Below are positions 1-7,345 of a DNA stretch of 15,722 bases, piece after piece. The DNA is taken from positions 1 to 15,722 of the forward strand of contig JABSPC010000395.1 in assembly GCA_013215515.1 (NCBI GenBank), read 5' to 3'. Numbering within the stretch: position 1 is the first letter of the stretch; each line of letters opens with the position of its first letter. This stretch comes from Crocinitomicaceae bacterium. Its GTDB lineage: Bacteria; Bacteroidota; Bacteroidia; Flavobacteriales_D; Crocinitomicaceae. Under the pieces are notes generated by a model, which ran no database searches, was not told where the DNA came from, and saw only the letters and a list, made by a program, of their open reading frames with translations. A program made the position numbers and the translations under genes.

Positions 1-807
1 ATTTATAATTCAATTTCAAATTTCCTTAAAATTGCCATTGGCTCTGGAGCGGACGAAACATATCCATTCAATATTCAGTCATTTGCAAATACATTTGAAA
101 TTGGGATTGGTGAGACATATTACGCACTTAAAATACTACAACTCAACGGCACGATTAACTTCACTGAAAGCAGCTTCCACCCTACTCGATTAAAAATTGC
201 CGTTGGAAATGAAACGTTATACAAGTTCCAAGTAGCCCATGACAAAGTCGCGAGTTTGATTTCACTTATTACAAGAAGTTATTCAGGTGTATTCGATAGA
301 TTTATTACTATTCACGAAGGAGAATTAAGCAAACGACTCAAGATTAATGCAAAGCAATTAAAAGAAAGGCTTGAGTTTTTAGAACAATACGGTGTAATTG
401 ATATTAACTATCAATCGAATCTACCTCTTGTTACTTATCTCCATGAGCGTCTTCCTGATACGCACCTTTCACTATCAAATGATATTTACGAAAGTCAAAA
501 AAAGATTGAGCAAGAAAAATTGGGTTCAATCCAAAATTACGTTACAACTAAAGAGTGTAGATCAAAAATCATTTCTCAATATTTTGGAGATACCATTGAT
601 GACTGTGGAAAATGTGACAATTGCAAGTCGAGAATCGGAAGAGGAAGCGATAAAATTGCGGATGAGATTATGGCACTATTGCCTGCCAACTTAAATTCTT
701 TAGCCACTTCAATGAATTGTTCTGCAGAAGAGTTGAATGCTACTATTCGCGAGTTGATTCTAGAAGAAGTAATTGAATATAAGGATCAACTTTATAAAAT
801 AATTTAA
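1..807 (+). CDS. recQ: ATP-dependent DNA helicase RecQ, C-terminal part (5' end outside window)
   Basis: The frame is open from base 1 and ends in TAA at 805-807, giving 268 visible residues. RecQ unwinds DNA 3' to 5' during recombination and repair. The two helicase domains lie outside the window. What is seen is the RecQ C-terminal region: a winged-helix-like part, then a zinc-binding motif with four cysteines encoded at 556, 604, 613 and 622 (a Cys, then CGKCDNC following a YFGD element), which is the RecQ-family signature. After it comes a short helical tail with no recognisable HRDC domain, as is common in the ~630-residue Bacteroidota RecQ paralogues. A TTG-initiated reading from 256 is only an internal start. 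The gene converges on the VOC gene, whose stop is 30 bp away, and I see no clear terminator between them. Family assignment is firm; which RecQ paralogue is uncertain. Confidence 0.88.
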   Translation: MYNSISNFLKIAIGSGADETYPFNIQSFANTFEIGIGETYYALKILQLNGTINFTESSFHPTRLKIAVGNETLYKFQVAHDKVASLISLITRSYSGVFDRFITIHEGELSKRLKINAKQLKERLEFLEQYGVIDINYQSNLPLVTYLHERLPDTHLSLSNDIYESQKKIEQEKLGSIQNYVTTKECRSKIISQYFGDTIDDCGKCDNCKSRIGRGSDKIADEIMALLPANLNSLATSMNCSAEELNATIRELILEEVIEYKDQLYKII

Positions 808-837
808 ATGGAGGTTTGATTTATCCCTCAACGCACA

Positions 838-1398
838 CTACTCCTCCTGCATTTCAAAATCATAGTTCGGCTCATAAAGCTCAATTTTGTTTCCCTCTGG
901 ATCCATAATATGAACGAACTTTCCATAACCATAATCGATCACAGAATCAGTAAAAACAACATTGTTCTTTTCAAGATATAAGACCAACTGATCAATATCT
1001 GCAACCACATAATTGATCATAAAAGAACTTTTGGAAGGGTCGAAGTAATCACTGGATTCAGCAAAGACACTCCACTGCAGACCTTCCATTCGAGAAGAAT
1101 CTGAAGTAACAACTTCTTGCCATTCAAATCGCTTTCCGTATGCATCCACTTTCATTCCAAGGCTTGATTCATACCACTTCTGAAGAGATTTAGGATCTTT
1201 CGATTTAAAGAATATTCCGCCAATTCCTCTTATAGTTTCAAGTTCAGGAATTTCTTCACTCTCTGGCTCTTGATCTGCAATTTCCGTTTCTTGTTCATTT
1301 GAATCATCGTTATCCATTAATCTATGGGCGAAAAAACCCAAACAGAATGAGATAGCAATTCCGAGGATAACTAGAACTTTTTTATTGTTTTTGCTCAT
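838..1398 (-). CDS. VOC (glyoxalase/bleomycin-resistance fold) protein with N-terminal membrane anchor
   Basis: The protein has 186 residues. Residues about 8-25 form one hydrophobic segment (VLVILGIAISFCLGFF) after a lysine-rich start. A strongly acidic linker rich in D and E follows (about 29-55), then one VOC domain (about 57-180). The domain reads like soluble Bacteroidota VOC proteins: GGIFFKSKDP at the start, FMINYVVAD in the middle, and a closing YGKFVHIMDPEGNKIELYEP block. The last block keeps the usual metal-ligand Glu (IELYE), but the first-strand His typical of glyoxalase I is absent, so enzyme function is unknown. The Cys in the hydrophobic segment does not fit a lipobox. I infer a single-pass protein with the domain outside the cytoplasm. 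It starts at ATG 20 nt after the stop of the small upstream gene and is probably co-transcribed with it. Confidence 0.85.
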   Translation of the reverse strand: MSKNNKKVLVILGIAISFCLGFFAHRLMDNDDSNEQETEIADQEPESEEIPELETIRGIGGIFFKSKDPKSLQKWYESSLGMKVDAYGKRFEWQEVVTSDSSRMEGLQWSVFAESSDYFDPSKSSFMINYVVADIDQLVLYLEKNNVVFTDSVIDYGYGKFVHIMDPEGNKIELYEPNYDFEMQEE

Positions 1399-1418
1399 AA
1401 AATGAATTTTGATTCAAG

Positions 1419-1845
1419 TTAGACAATGATCTGGAAACTAGAAGATGATACTGATAAAAAATCATCAACATTATTAATTAGTCTTTTATAGGCTGCGTCA
1501 TAATCAGCAAAGATAATTACGACATAACTAACGCCAGCCTTTAATTCATCCGAATCTCGTAATTCAGTCATTTCTATCTTACGGCTAAAACTCTGCGTTG
1601 TATCTGTAAAGTACAATATTTCAACATATTGTTCTAAACTGTGTAAAATGCCTTCAGCCCAAGAGGTATTAAATATTGCTCTCCTAGAATCCTTAACCAC
1701 TAATACGTTATAAGACTCAACCGGATACATAGATCCTGCAGGTATATCCTGAGTTGGAAAAGGAGAAACTATTGTATAAAAAAATTACTGTAAAGCTCCC
1801 TTCCGTAAGATTTTCAATGCGAAGATTTAAGTCCAATTCAGACAT
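1419..1845 (-). pseudogene. Small hypothetical gene split by a one-base frameshift at an A7/T7 run
   Basis: Only the 3' part (1730 down to 1419, 103 codons) is an uninterrupted ORF beginning at ATG. Upstream, an ATG at 1845 opens a frame that runs MSELDLNLRIENLTEGSFTV and then stops just inside the downstream ORF. Removing one base from the run at 1778-1784 (seven T on the coding strand) joins both parts into one smooth 141-residue protein, with IFYTIVSPFPTQDIPAGS bridging into MYPVESYNVLVV. The joined frame starts 21 nt after the stop of the XRE-S24 regulator, which is the expected operon spacing; the 1730 start would leave an unexplained 136-nt gap. It has no signal peptide or membrane segment, and I do not recognise the family. 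The break may be a sequencing error, a true mutation or slippage-dependent expression. Confidence 0.65.
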
Positions 1846-1866
1846 AATGGAGTTCTTACAGCTTAA

Positions 1867-2667
1867 TCAATTCTTGATTAAACTCTTTAATTCGTGAACT
1901 TCCTTCTGTAAGCTCTTAAGCGACTTTGAAAGATCGTTATCATCCAAACGAACGTCAGGTAACTCTGGAGAAATATAATTCACAAATTTCCAGATTTCAA
2001 CAATATCATTGGCATGAACCGTATAAGGCTGATAAAAAGGATTGGTAGAGCACAACTGGAAACCTTGTTCAGAACTCAATAAATTATGTACGATTTTAAA
2101 TACTATTCCATCATCCTTTGCTACAACAATACAAGGCGTTCCGTTACGAATTGACATCCAATTTTGAACAAACTCAGCAACAACATATGAACCTTCTACA
2201 ACAGGAGGCATAGAATCCCCTTTAATCGGGAAAGAGCGGTACTTTCTATCTTTTGACAAGAACGGAAGATGAAACGTTGGAAGAACCTTTAAATAATCCG
2301 GATCAGCATAACCAGCGGCATAACCAGCACTTGCTTTAACAGGGATTAATTCAATTAAATCTTCATTATTAGAATCAACCATTGAAGTAAGAACACGCAA
2401 TTTCTGCCCTTTGACATCAGTATGTAAGCCCTGATCTACTTTCTTCCAATCATAATCATTGTAGCTACTTAGATCTTTCTTGACTAAATCGTCAATTGAC
2501 ATTTTGTAATAATCGCTAAAGAGGATAAGACTTTCAAGGTTAGGTTGCGCCACATTATTCTCATAACCTGAATACGAACTTCTAGTCAACTTCAAATCTG
2601 TTGCAACTTCTTCCTGCGACTTCTTCAAACGATTTCGCAATAACTTGAGGTTTTTTCCTATCTCCAT
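1867..2667 (-). CDS. XRE-family regulator with LexA/S24 self-cleavage domain
   Basis: The protein has 266 residues. Residues about 3-62 form an XRE helix-turn-helix (KNLKLLRNRLKKSQEEVA, then YSGYENNVAQPNLESL). Residues about 105-225 form an S24 peptidase domain. The likely autocleavage site is Ala114-Gly115 in KASAGYAAGY, the catalytic Ser is S152 in GDSMPP, and the catalytic Lys is K191 in GIVFKIV. The last 25 residues look like a short coiled coil. By family, such proteins dimerise, repress their targets and cut themselves when RecA filaments form, or respond to other signals. This one differs from canonical LexA in its XRE head and is the common Bacteroidota type. A candidate promoter with a palindrome in its spacer lies directly upstream, suggesting autoregulation. 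It probably leads a transcript that includes the broken small gene and the VOC gene. Confidence 0.9.
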   Translation of the reverse strand: MEIGKNLKLLRNRLKKSQEEVATDLKLTRSSYSGYENNVAQPNLESLILFSDYYKMSIDDLVKKDLSSYNDYDWKKVDQGLHTDVKGQKLRVLTSMVDSNNEDLIELIPVKASAGYAAGYADPDYLKVLPTFHLPFLSKDRKYRSFPIKGDSMPPVVEGSYVVAEFVQNWMSIRNGTPCIVVAKDDGIVFKIVHNLLSSEQGFQLCSTNPFYQPYTVHANDIVEIWKFVNYISPELPDVRLDDNDLSKSLKSLQKEVHELKSLIKN

Positions 2668-2691
2668 AATTGAACATTACTAATTCTGACG

Positions 2692-2722
2692 GAAAACTAA
2701 TCAATTCTTAGAATACTATCAA
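2692..2722 (-). promoter_or_regulatory. Candidate promoter and operator of the XRE-S24 regulator
   Basis: On the minus strand, TTG (2722-2720), a 20-nt spacer and TAGTTTTC (2699-2692, one mismatch to TAnnTTTG) precede the ATG at 2667. Inside the spacer lies the 11-bp palindrome ATTCTAAGAAT (2714-2704). A further AGAAT half-site occurs at 2687-2683. The position suits an autorepressor operator; binding is inferred. Confidence 0.45.
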
Positions 2723-2740
2723 GTTTTGATGAATATTTAA

Positions 2741-3607
2741 TCACTTAATTTCAATTGGCGTACCTTTATATCTAGAATAAACTGCTGTGAACTTCGCTCC
2801 TATAAAGAGAATCTGAGATGAATAATAAACCCAAACTAAAACAATAAGTAAGGTTCCTGTCACTCCAGACCCTGCCGCGAAAAAATGATTGAACAAGTAG
2901 TACTTAATTAACAATTGACCGAGATACAACAGAATCCCTGTAACGGTCGCTCCTACTCTTGCACAGCGCCACTTAACATCTCCAGAATTCAAAAATTTAT
3001 ACACAAAAGTTAGCATGATAATATTCATAACAATTGGCAACCCGTGCTGGGCTATCGCAGTAAAAACCCAAGTTATAATTTGATGATCTTCAAAGTAATG
3101 ATCACCTATTGACAGAAAAATAACTTCTCCGAAATACAAGGCAATCATGAAAATCGTGACTCCAGTTAAAAATACTATTTGAAGAAATCTAGATCTTGCA
3201 GTTCGTTTAATTAACTTTTTTCCTCTTAGTTTTTTTCGTTCCAACCCATAAAATTCATTCAAACTATTTTTCAATGAATTCATAATTGCGGAACAAGAAA
3301 ACAGTAGCATTACGACACCTACAATTTCCATAACAGGATTATCGGCACTTATATCGACGTCGCCAATGAAATCCATTATGCCTCGAATATCTTTCAAACC
3401 AATTTGATCTCTCAAAATAGAGGCAAGAATATCGAGCATTGTATTGTGTCCCACGAACATCCCGAAAAACATTAAGCTCAAGTACAGCAAAGGAATAAGT
3501 GCCAAAAGTGAATAATATGAAAGCGCCGCTCCATGAAGAAATGGGCGATGTGTAGCGAACTCCTTAAAAGTCGATTTTACAATTTCTTTGAGGTCCGAAA
3601 AAGTCAT
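2741..3607 (-). CDS. YihY/virulence factor BrkB family membrane protein
   Basis: The protein has 288 residues and about six membrane segments: roughly 25-50, 90-112, 140-170, 180-207, 215-240 and 247-275. Family features include the N-terminal HGAALSYYSLLALIPLLYL block, the SLKNSLNEFYGLERK stretch, and the late GSGVTGTLLIVLVWVYYSSQILFIGA block. Members were once called ribonuclease BN in error; they are inner-membrane proteins, and one E. coli relative, YhjD, has been linked to lipid IVA export. The exact function is unknown. Its ATG overlaps the stop of the ABC ATPase gene by 4 nt (ATGA at 3607-3604), so the two are translationally coupled. The gene is the last in a three-gene minus-strand operon. 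Family call is firm; a role as partner of the ATPase is inference. Confidence 0.9.
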   Translation of the reverse strand: MTFSDLKEIVKSTFKEFATHRPFLHGAALSYYSLLALIPLLYLSLMFFGMFVGHNTMLDILASILRDQIGLKDIRGIMDFIGDVDISADNPVMEIVGVVMLLFSCSAIMNSLKNSLNEFYGLERKKLRGKKLIKRTARSRFLQIVFLTGVTIFMIALYFGEVIFLSIGDHYFEDHQIITWVFTAIAQHGLPIVMNIIMLTFVYKFLNSGDVKWRCARVGATVTGILLYLGQLLIKYYLFNHFFAAGSGVTGTLLIVLVWVYYSSQILFIGAKFTAVYSRYKGTPIEIK

Positions 3608-4521
3608 TTTCTTTTGATACTAATTGATTCTACTTGGTCCAATGGCGATACAGATGTCAAGATGATTTCCTCCCCATTTGACGTCTTAAAGTAGTTAAAA
3701 ATGTTGATTCCAGTATCTAATGAATTAACAAATGACACATTGAGTGAACCGTCTTCAATGATGTATTCATTCGGTCGAAACAAAACGCTATCATCACCCA
3801 CCTTAATTTGATTAATCCACCCCATCAATTGTCCTTGTTCAAATGTCGACGGGTGATAGAACATATTATCAATTGAATCAATGCGTTCAACACCTTCGGC
3901 AGCGATATGAACGACTTTCTTTGCAAAGCCCATAACCTCAGCTCCATCGTGCGACACAAGAACAATAGTTATATTTCTTATTTCATTGAGTTTCAATAGA
4001 TAATTAATGATTTTTAACCTCAATCGTTGATCTATATGAACAAATGGCTCGTCCAATAATAATACTTTTGGCTCACAAGCCAAGGCTCTCGCAATCGCTA
4101 ATCTTTGTTGTTCGCCTCCGGAAAGAACATGTGCTTTTCTATCTTCCAAATGATCCAACTCAACAAGTTCCAAGAACTCATTCACTATTATATCTCGATC
4201 GTCTTGGTGTAAATTCAGAACCTTCTCTTTTACATTTTGTCGAACAGTATGGTAGGGTTCTAAAGCAAAATCTTGGTTTACCAGTTGAATCTCTTCATGG
4301 CCTGGAATGAGCTTTTCTCTTGGACCAATTAATTTTTCACTTTCAAATTTCACTTCCCCATGTGTCGAATCCAAAAGACCGGACATCAATTTTAAAAGAG
4401 TTGTTTTACCAATTCCGCTCTCACCTATTATTCCGATTAATTCTCCTTGCTCAATTGACAGGTTTACATTTCGCAATACCCATTCGTCTCTTTTTAGACC
4501 GATGTCAACAAGTTCAATCAT
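3604..4521 (-). CDS. ABC transporter ATP-binding protein with TOBE-like C-terminal extension
   Basis: The protein has 305 residues. Residues 1 to about 220 are a complete ABC ATPase: Walker A GESGIGKT (33-40), Q-loop Q83, signature LSGGE (133-137), Walker B VLLLDE (153-158) and H-loop H191. The position of the aromatic A-loop residue is filled by W14. Residues about 230-305 form a beta-rich tail (from VLFRPNEYII to the end) resembling the TOBE-like regulatory domain of importer ATPases such as PotA or the iron(III) type. It should hydrolyse ATP at the cytoplasmic face. No permease or binding-protein gene of a standard importer is nearby; the only membrane protein in the operon is the BrkB protein. 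The ATG shares one base with the stop of the upstream hypothetical gene (TAATG) and the stop overlaps brkB. Substrate is unknown. Confidence 0.9.
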   Translation of the reverse strand: MIELVDIGLKRDEWVLRNVNLSIEQGELIGIIGESGIGKTTLLKLMSGLLDSTHGEVKFESEKLIGPREKLIPGHEEIQLVNQDFALEPYHTVRQNVKEKVLNLHQDDRDIIVNEFLELVELDHLEDRKAHVLSGGEQQRLAIARALACEPKVLLLDEPFVHIDQRLRLKIINYLLKLNEIRNITIVLVSHDGAEVMGFAKKVVHIAAEGVERIDSIDNMFYHPSTFEQGQLMGWINQIKVGDDSVLFRPNEYIIEDGSLNVSFVNSLDTGINIFNYFKTSNGEEIILTSVSPLDQVESISIKRK

Positions 4522-4949
4522 TAAAATATTAACTCTTTAGGAAACTCTTGTACTGCGATATAAACTCCTGGAACGGGATTCGCCAATGGTTCATCATCCT
4601 TAATGTAAATTTTTACAATAAGGCCATCATCATTCTTTTCAACATCAAAAGAAGAAAGAATGCTCTCTGAACACGCCAATTGAGCTACAACTTGCTCTCC
4701 ATTTGCAATATTGAAGAGTTTCATTTTTTTAACATCATGATTAAAAGAGCCGCCATCAGGAAGAGATCCCTGTAAAACATAGATTCCATTTTCTTCAACA
4801 TGAACATCTGAAACCTCCGTTTTAATTTCCAATTCATCTTCCCATTGGTGTTTTCGGTTCAGTTCAGATTCTTCACCATTAAAATTCTCATTCGCGTGTT
4901 CAACGGAAAAATGATCATTCAATAAATAAAAATGTGCTTTACAATTCAT
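4521..4949 (-). CDS. Hypothetical soluble acidic protein, first gene of the ABC-BrkB operon
   Basis: The protein has 142 residues and no family that I recognise. It has no signal peptide and no membrane segment, and is rich in Asp and Glu. The second half alternates short beta-like stretches (GIYVLQGSLPDGG, EQVVAQLACSES, GLIVKIYIKDDEPL, GVYIAVQEFP), which suggests a small beta-sandwich or barrel in the cytoplasm. It begins at ATG 17 nt after a candidate TACTTTTG promoter element and ends in TAATG, overlapping the ABC ATPase start by one base. This tight coupling makes it a likely functional partner of the ATPase, for example a regulatory or substrate-handling subunit, but that is inference from position only. 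Confidence 0.75.
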   Translation of the reverse strand: MNCKAHFYLLNDHFSVEHANENFNGEESELNRKHQWEDELEIKTEVSDVHVEENGIYVLQGSLPDGGSFNHDVKKMKLFNIANGEQVVAQLACSESILSSFDVEKNDDGLIVKIYIKDDEPLANPVPGVYIAVQEFPKELIF

Positions 4950-4965
4950 TGCTTCAGTTTAAAAG

Positions 4966-4973
4966 CAAAAGTA
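4966..4973 (-). promoter_or_regulatory. Candidate -7 element for the hypothetical-ABC-BrkB operon
   Basis: The minus strand reads TACTTTTG, an exact match to the Bacteroidota TAnnTTTG element, 16 bp before the ATG at 4949. The matching -33 position has TTC rather than TTG, 19 bp further up. The leader would be only about 10 nt. Confidence 0.5.
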
Positions 4974-5011
4974 AGAAATGTCCAAGAATGATGAATCATC
5001 CAGAGCACCTT

Positions 5012-5818
5012 TTAAAAGGCTACACCAAATTTTAAAAGGAATTGATGATTAAAGGTTAAGCTCACCCGATCATTTGTTTCCGTGAATACATCCAAAGGAT
5101 CCAAATTTGTTTTAGACCCGAATGGAATATCCACACCAATATTTGGCACTGCGAATCTTAATCCTAGAATAAAATTTCTTCTGTTATTTTTACTCCCATC
5201 ACTCATTCGGAACACCATATCTAAACCAAGTGCCCCGCCAATTCCTGCGTTTATTGAAGTTACTGTGCGGTCTCCTCGCTCCGGAACTTGAGGTATCCCG
5301 TTCGCATCAAAGTAATCAGGAGTTGCAGGCGTTTCATACATCAAGTACTCATCTGCGTAACGAATTGATCGCTGACCATAATTCGCAAAAACAAAATAAT
5401 CATATGTAAATTGAAACCCTGAAAAAGTTGACCTGTCACAACTTCTAATTTCTCTAGAGCGACCAAACTGAAAACCGTAATACTTCTCTAATTCAGAATA
5501 CTGTCTAAAAACAGTAATAGAATCATAGCTTGAGATCATTTGGAAATCGCTTGGTGAAGGTTCGTCAAAGTTTTTAGAATGCACCAATCCATAATACCAA
5601 TAACCCATATTAACACCTGCGAACGTTCCTATTGAAGACTTCAAATGTGCTCTCTTATAGGTCACCATTAAATTTACTTTATATCCGCTCATTCCAGAAG
5701 TAACAACAATCTGATTCATTGGAGCAAAAGACAGAGTGTCTTTATCAGGCTCAATTATTTGAGCGTTAATTATGGAACAAAAAAACAGTGCGAATAAGAG
5801 TAACAAGTAGCGTTTCAT
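5012..5818 (-). CDS. Secreted, probable outer-membrane beta-barrel protein of unknown function
   Basis: I chose the ATG at 5818 because the protein then opens with a clean signal peptide, MKRYLLLLFALFFCSIINA, with likely cleavage before QI. A longer reading from TTG at 5833 only adds five residues ahead of it. The product has 268 residues. The mature part has alternating aromatic and polar beta-like stretches (GVNMGYWYYGLVHS, FSGFQFTYDYFVFANYG, FILGLRFAVPNIGVD) and ends in FLLKFGVAF, a terminal Phe as used by outer-membrane barrels. An SINAGIGGALGLDMVFRMSDG stretch resembles barrel repeats of Bacteroidota porin-like proteins. No SusC/D, OmpA peptidoglycan-binding or type IX sorting domain is visible. 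It stands alone on the minus strand, 62 bp upstream of the ABC operon. Location is likely; function is unknown. Confidence 0.7.
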   Translation of the reverse strand: MKRYLLLLFALFFCSIINAQIIEPDKDTLSFAPMNQIVVTSGMSGYKVNLMVTYKRAHLKSSIGTFAGVNMGYWYYGLVHSKNFDEPSPSDFQMISSYDSITVFRQYSELEKYYGFQFGRSREIRSCDRSTFSGFQFTYDYFVFANYGQRSIRYADEYLMYETPATPDYFDANGIPQVPERGDRTVTSINAGIGGALGLDMVFRMSDGSKNNRRNFILGLRFAVPNIGVDIPFGSKTNLDPLDVFTETNDRVSLTFNHQFLLKFGVAF

Positions 5819-5833
5819 CAAGTAGATTTTCAA

Positions 5834-5866
5834 CTAAAGTAATCACATTTTCAACTTTATCGCAAA
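5834..5866 (-). promoter_or_regulatory. Weak candidate promoter of the secreted barrel gene
   Basis: The minus strand reads TTTG (5866-5863), a 21-nt gap and TACTTTAG (5841-5834). Both spacing and the last-but-one base deviate from TTG-N19-TAnnTTTG. It lies 16 bp before the ATG. Confidence 0.3.
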
Positions 5867-6080
5867 CAGTGAATGTTTTAGTCACTTACAATCATTAAAA
5901 AGTATAGACAATATTAAAATACCCTAGCTACTATTTTTGATCCGCGCGTCTTTTCTGAATTTGTCCAAATTCTTTCGATCGGCAAGAATCGAAGACTTGA
6001 AATCGATTAAAGTCGTCTCGGTACTGATTAGAATAATTGTGATTATATAATGAAGTAGAAATTTATCTTTCTAAGATTGC

Positions 6081-6114
6081 GACTAATACGATACTAAAAC
6101 ACCTGATTAATACG
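6081..6114 (+). repeat. Pair of 10-bp direct repeats upstream of the RlmI-like gene
   Basis: GACTAATACG (6081-6090) and GATTAATACG (6105-6114) differ at one base and start 24 bp apart, 32 bp upstream of the candidate -7 element. They could be a regulator site, but two copies of a 10-mer are also possible by chance in AT-rich DNA. Confidence 0.3.
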
Positions 6115-6145
6115 CCACTTTCTGCTATACAATCAAGGATTCATT

Positions 6146-6153
6146 TATATTTG
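6146..6153 (+). promoter_or_regulatory. Candidate -7 element of the RlmI-like/MATE/fmt cluster
   Basis: TATATTTG matches TAnnTTTG exactly and ends 19 bp before the TTG start codon. No clear TTG is found at the -33 position. It implies a very short leader of around 13 nt. Confidence 0.5.
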
Positions 6154-6172
6154 CCAAAAATCAATCAAGACA

Positions 6173-7345
6173 TTGGAAAAATCCCTACAAATACGGAAAA
6201 ACAAAGTTCACTCAATTGAGCGTAAACATCCATGGATTTTTTCTGGGGCCATATCGTCAAATGTGGAAAAACTTGAAGATGGAGATCTAGTGACAGTATA
6301 CAATCACCAAGAAAAAGTCATCGCTCGAGGTCATTTCCAACATGCGACTATTTCTGTTCGTGTATTGACTTTTCAGGACGAAGAAATTAACCAACCCTTT
6401 TTTGAAAGAAAGATTGGTAATGCAATTAAATCTCGACGCAATCAACAATTATTTAGAGAAGACAATAACATTTGTCGACTTGTCCATGGCGAAGGAGATG
6501 GATTGCCTGGACTAATCGTCGATTATTACAATGGCGTTGCCGTCGTTCAATGCCACAGTATTGGGATGTATAAATCTGTTGACTTGATAGCAAATGCCCT
6601 TAAAGCATGGCTTAAAAGTGATTTGACCGCTGTATACTCTAAGTCATCTGACACGCTTCCAGAGCGAATTGCTACGGAAGACAAATATTTGATTGGTGAA
6701 TGTGAAACACCTCATATTGCATTGGAAAATGGAGTAAAACTCAACATAGATTGGATTACGGGCCAAAAAACGGGTTTTTTCATTGACCAAAGAGAAAATA
6801 GATTTTTACTAGCGAAATATTCAAAAGGAAAGAAGATTCTTAATACATTTTGTTACTCTGGTGGATTCAGTCTACTTGCATTAAAGCATGGAGCAGGTCT
6901 CGTTCATTCATTAGACAGTTCTAAGAAAGCAATTGCCTTAACAGAAGATAATATTGAGTTAAACGGTTTTGGATCGAAGCACAAGTCAATTGTTGCAGAT
7001 GCCATGACTTATATGAAAGACCTTCCAGAAGATTATGATGTAATTATTCTAGATCCTCCGGCATTTGCTAAGCATCGGGATAAGCGACATAAGGCAATCC
7101 AAGGTTACAAACGGCTTAATGCTCATACCATTCGTCAAATAAAACCGGGTGGAATCATTTTTACTTTTTCATGTTCTCAAGTAGTTGACAAGACTTTGTT
7201 TAATCATACAATAGCTGCAGCTGCAATTGAATCTGATCGTAATGTTCGAATTTTGGAACAATTGCACCAACCGACGGACCATCCTATCAGCGCATTTCAT
7301 CCTGAAGGCGAATACTTAAAAGGATTGGTAATTCAAGTCGACTAA
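6173..7345 (+). CDS. rlmI: Class I SAM-dependent rRNA methyltransferase, RlmI-like (23S rRNA m5C)
   Basis: The product has 390 residues, the usual family length. Residues 1 to about 80 form the PUA-like RNA-binding domain with the RKHPWIFSGAI opening seen in RlmI (which methylates C1962 of 23S rRNA in E. coli). The methyltransferase domain has the SAM-binding NTFCYSGGFSLLALKHGA loop from N224, acidic D248 region LDSSKKA, the DPPAFAK motif at D294 and FSCSQ with C334, the likely catalytic cysteine. The start is TTG at 6173; no in-frame ATG or GTG exists upstream, and the N-terminus aligns well with the family from here. The gene overlaps the MATE gene by one base (TAATG at 7345). Methyltransferase family is certain; the exact target base is taken from the family. 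Confidence 0.88.
   Translation: MEKSLQIRKNKVHSIERKHPWIFSGAISSNVEKLEDGDLVTVYNHQEKVIARGHFQHATISVRVLTFQDEEINQPFFERKIGNAIKSRRNQQLFREDNNICRLVHGEGDGLPGLIVDYYNGVAVVQCHSIGMYKSVDLIANALKAWLKSDLTAVYSKSSDTLPERIATEDKYLIGECETPHIALENGVKLNIDWITGQKTGFFIDQRENRFLLAKYSKGKKILNTFCYSGGFSLLALKHGAGLVHSLDSSKKAIALTEDNIELNGFGSKHKSIVADAMTYMKDLPEDYDVIILDPPAFAKHRDKRHKAIQGYKRLNAHTIRQIKPGGIIFTFSCSQVVDKTLFNHTIAAAAIESDRNVRILEQLHQPTDHPISAFHPEGEYLKGLVIQVD

Larger units (their letters stand above)
5819..6172. other. Divergent intergenic region, 354 bp, no gene seen
   Basis: This stretch separates the minus-strand barrel gene from the plus-strand methyltransferase. I see no convincing ORF, tRNA or strong hairpin. It contains candidate promoters at both ends, a weak 6-bp stem with an 8-nt loop (5974-5979 with 5988-5993), and two near-identical 10-mers, GACTAATACG and GATTAATACG, starting at 6081 and 6105. 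Most of the region is unexplained. Confidence 0.6.

Noticed and set aside
5819..5833. TTG start five codons upstream for the secreted barrel protein
   Set aside because: The ATG at 5818 gives a complete, well-formed signal peptide and needs no rare start codon.
5974..5993. Hairpin TTCGAT/ATCGAA in the divergent intergenic region as an RNA gene or terminator
   Set aside because: Only 6 bp with an 8-nt loop, no T-run and no matching gene end; such stems arise by chance.
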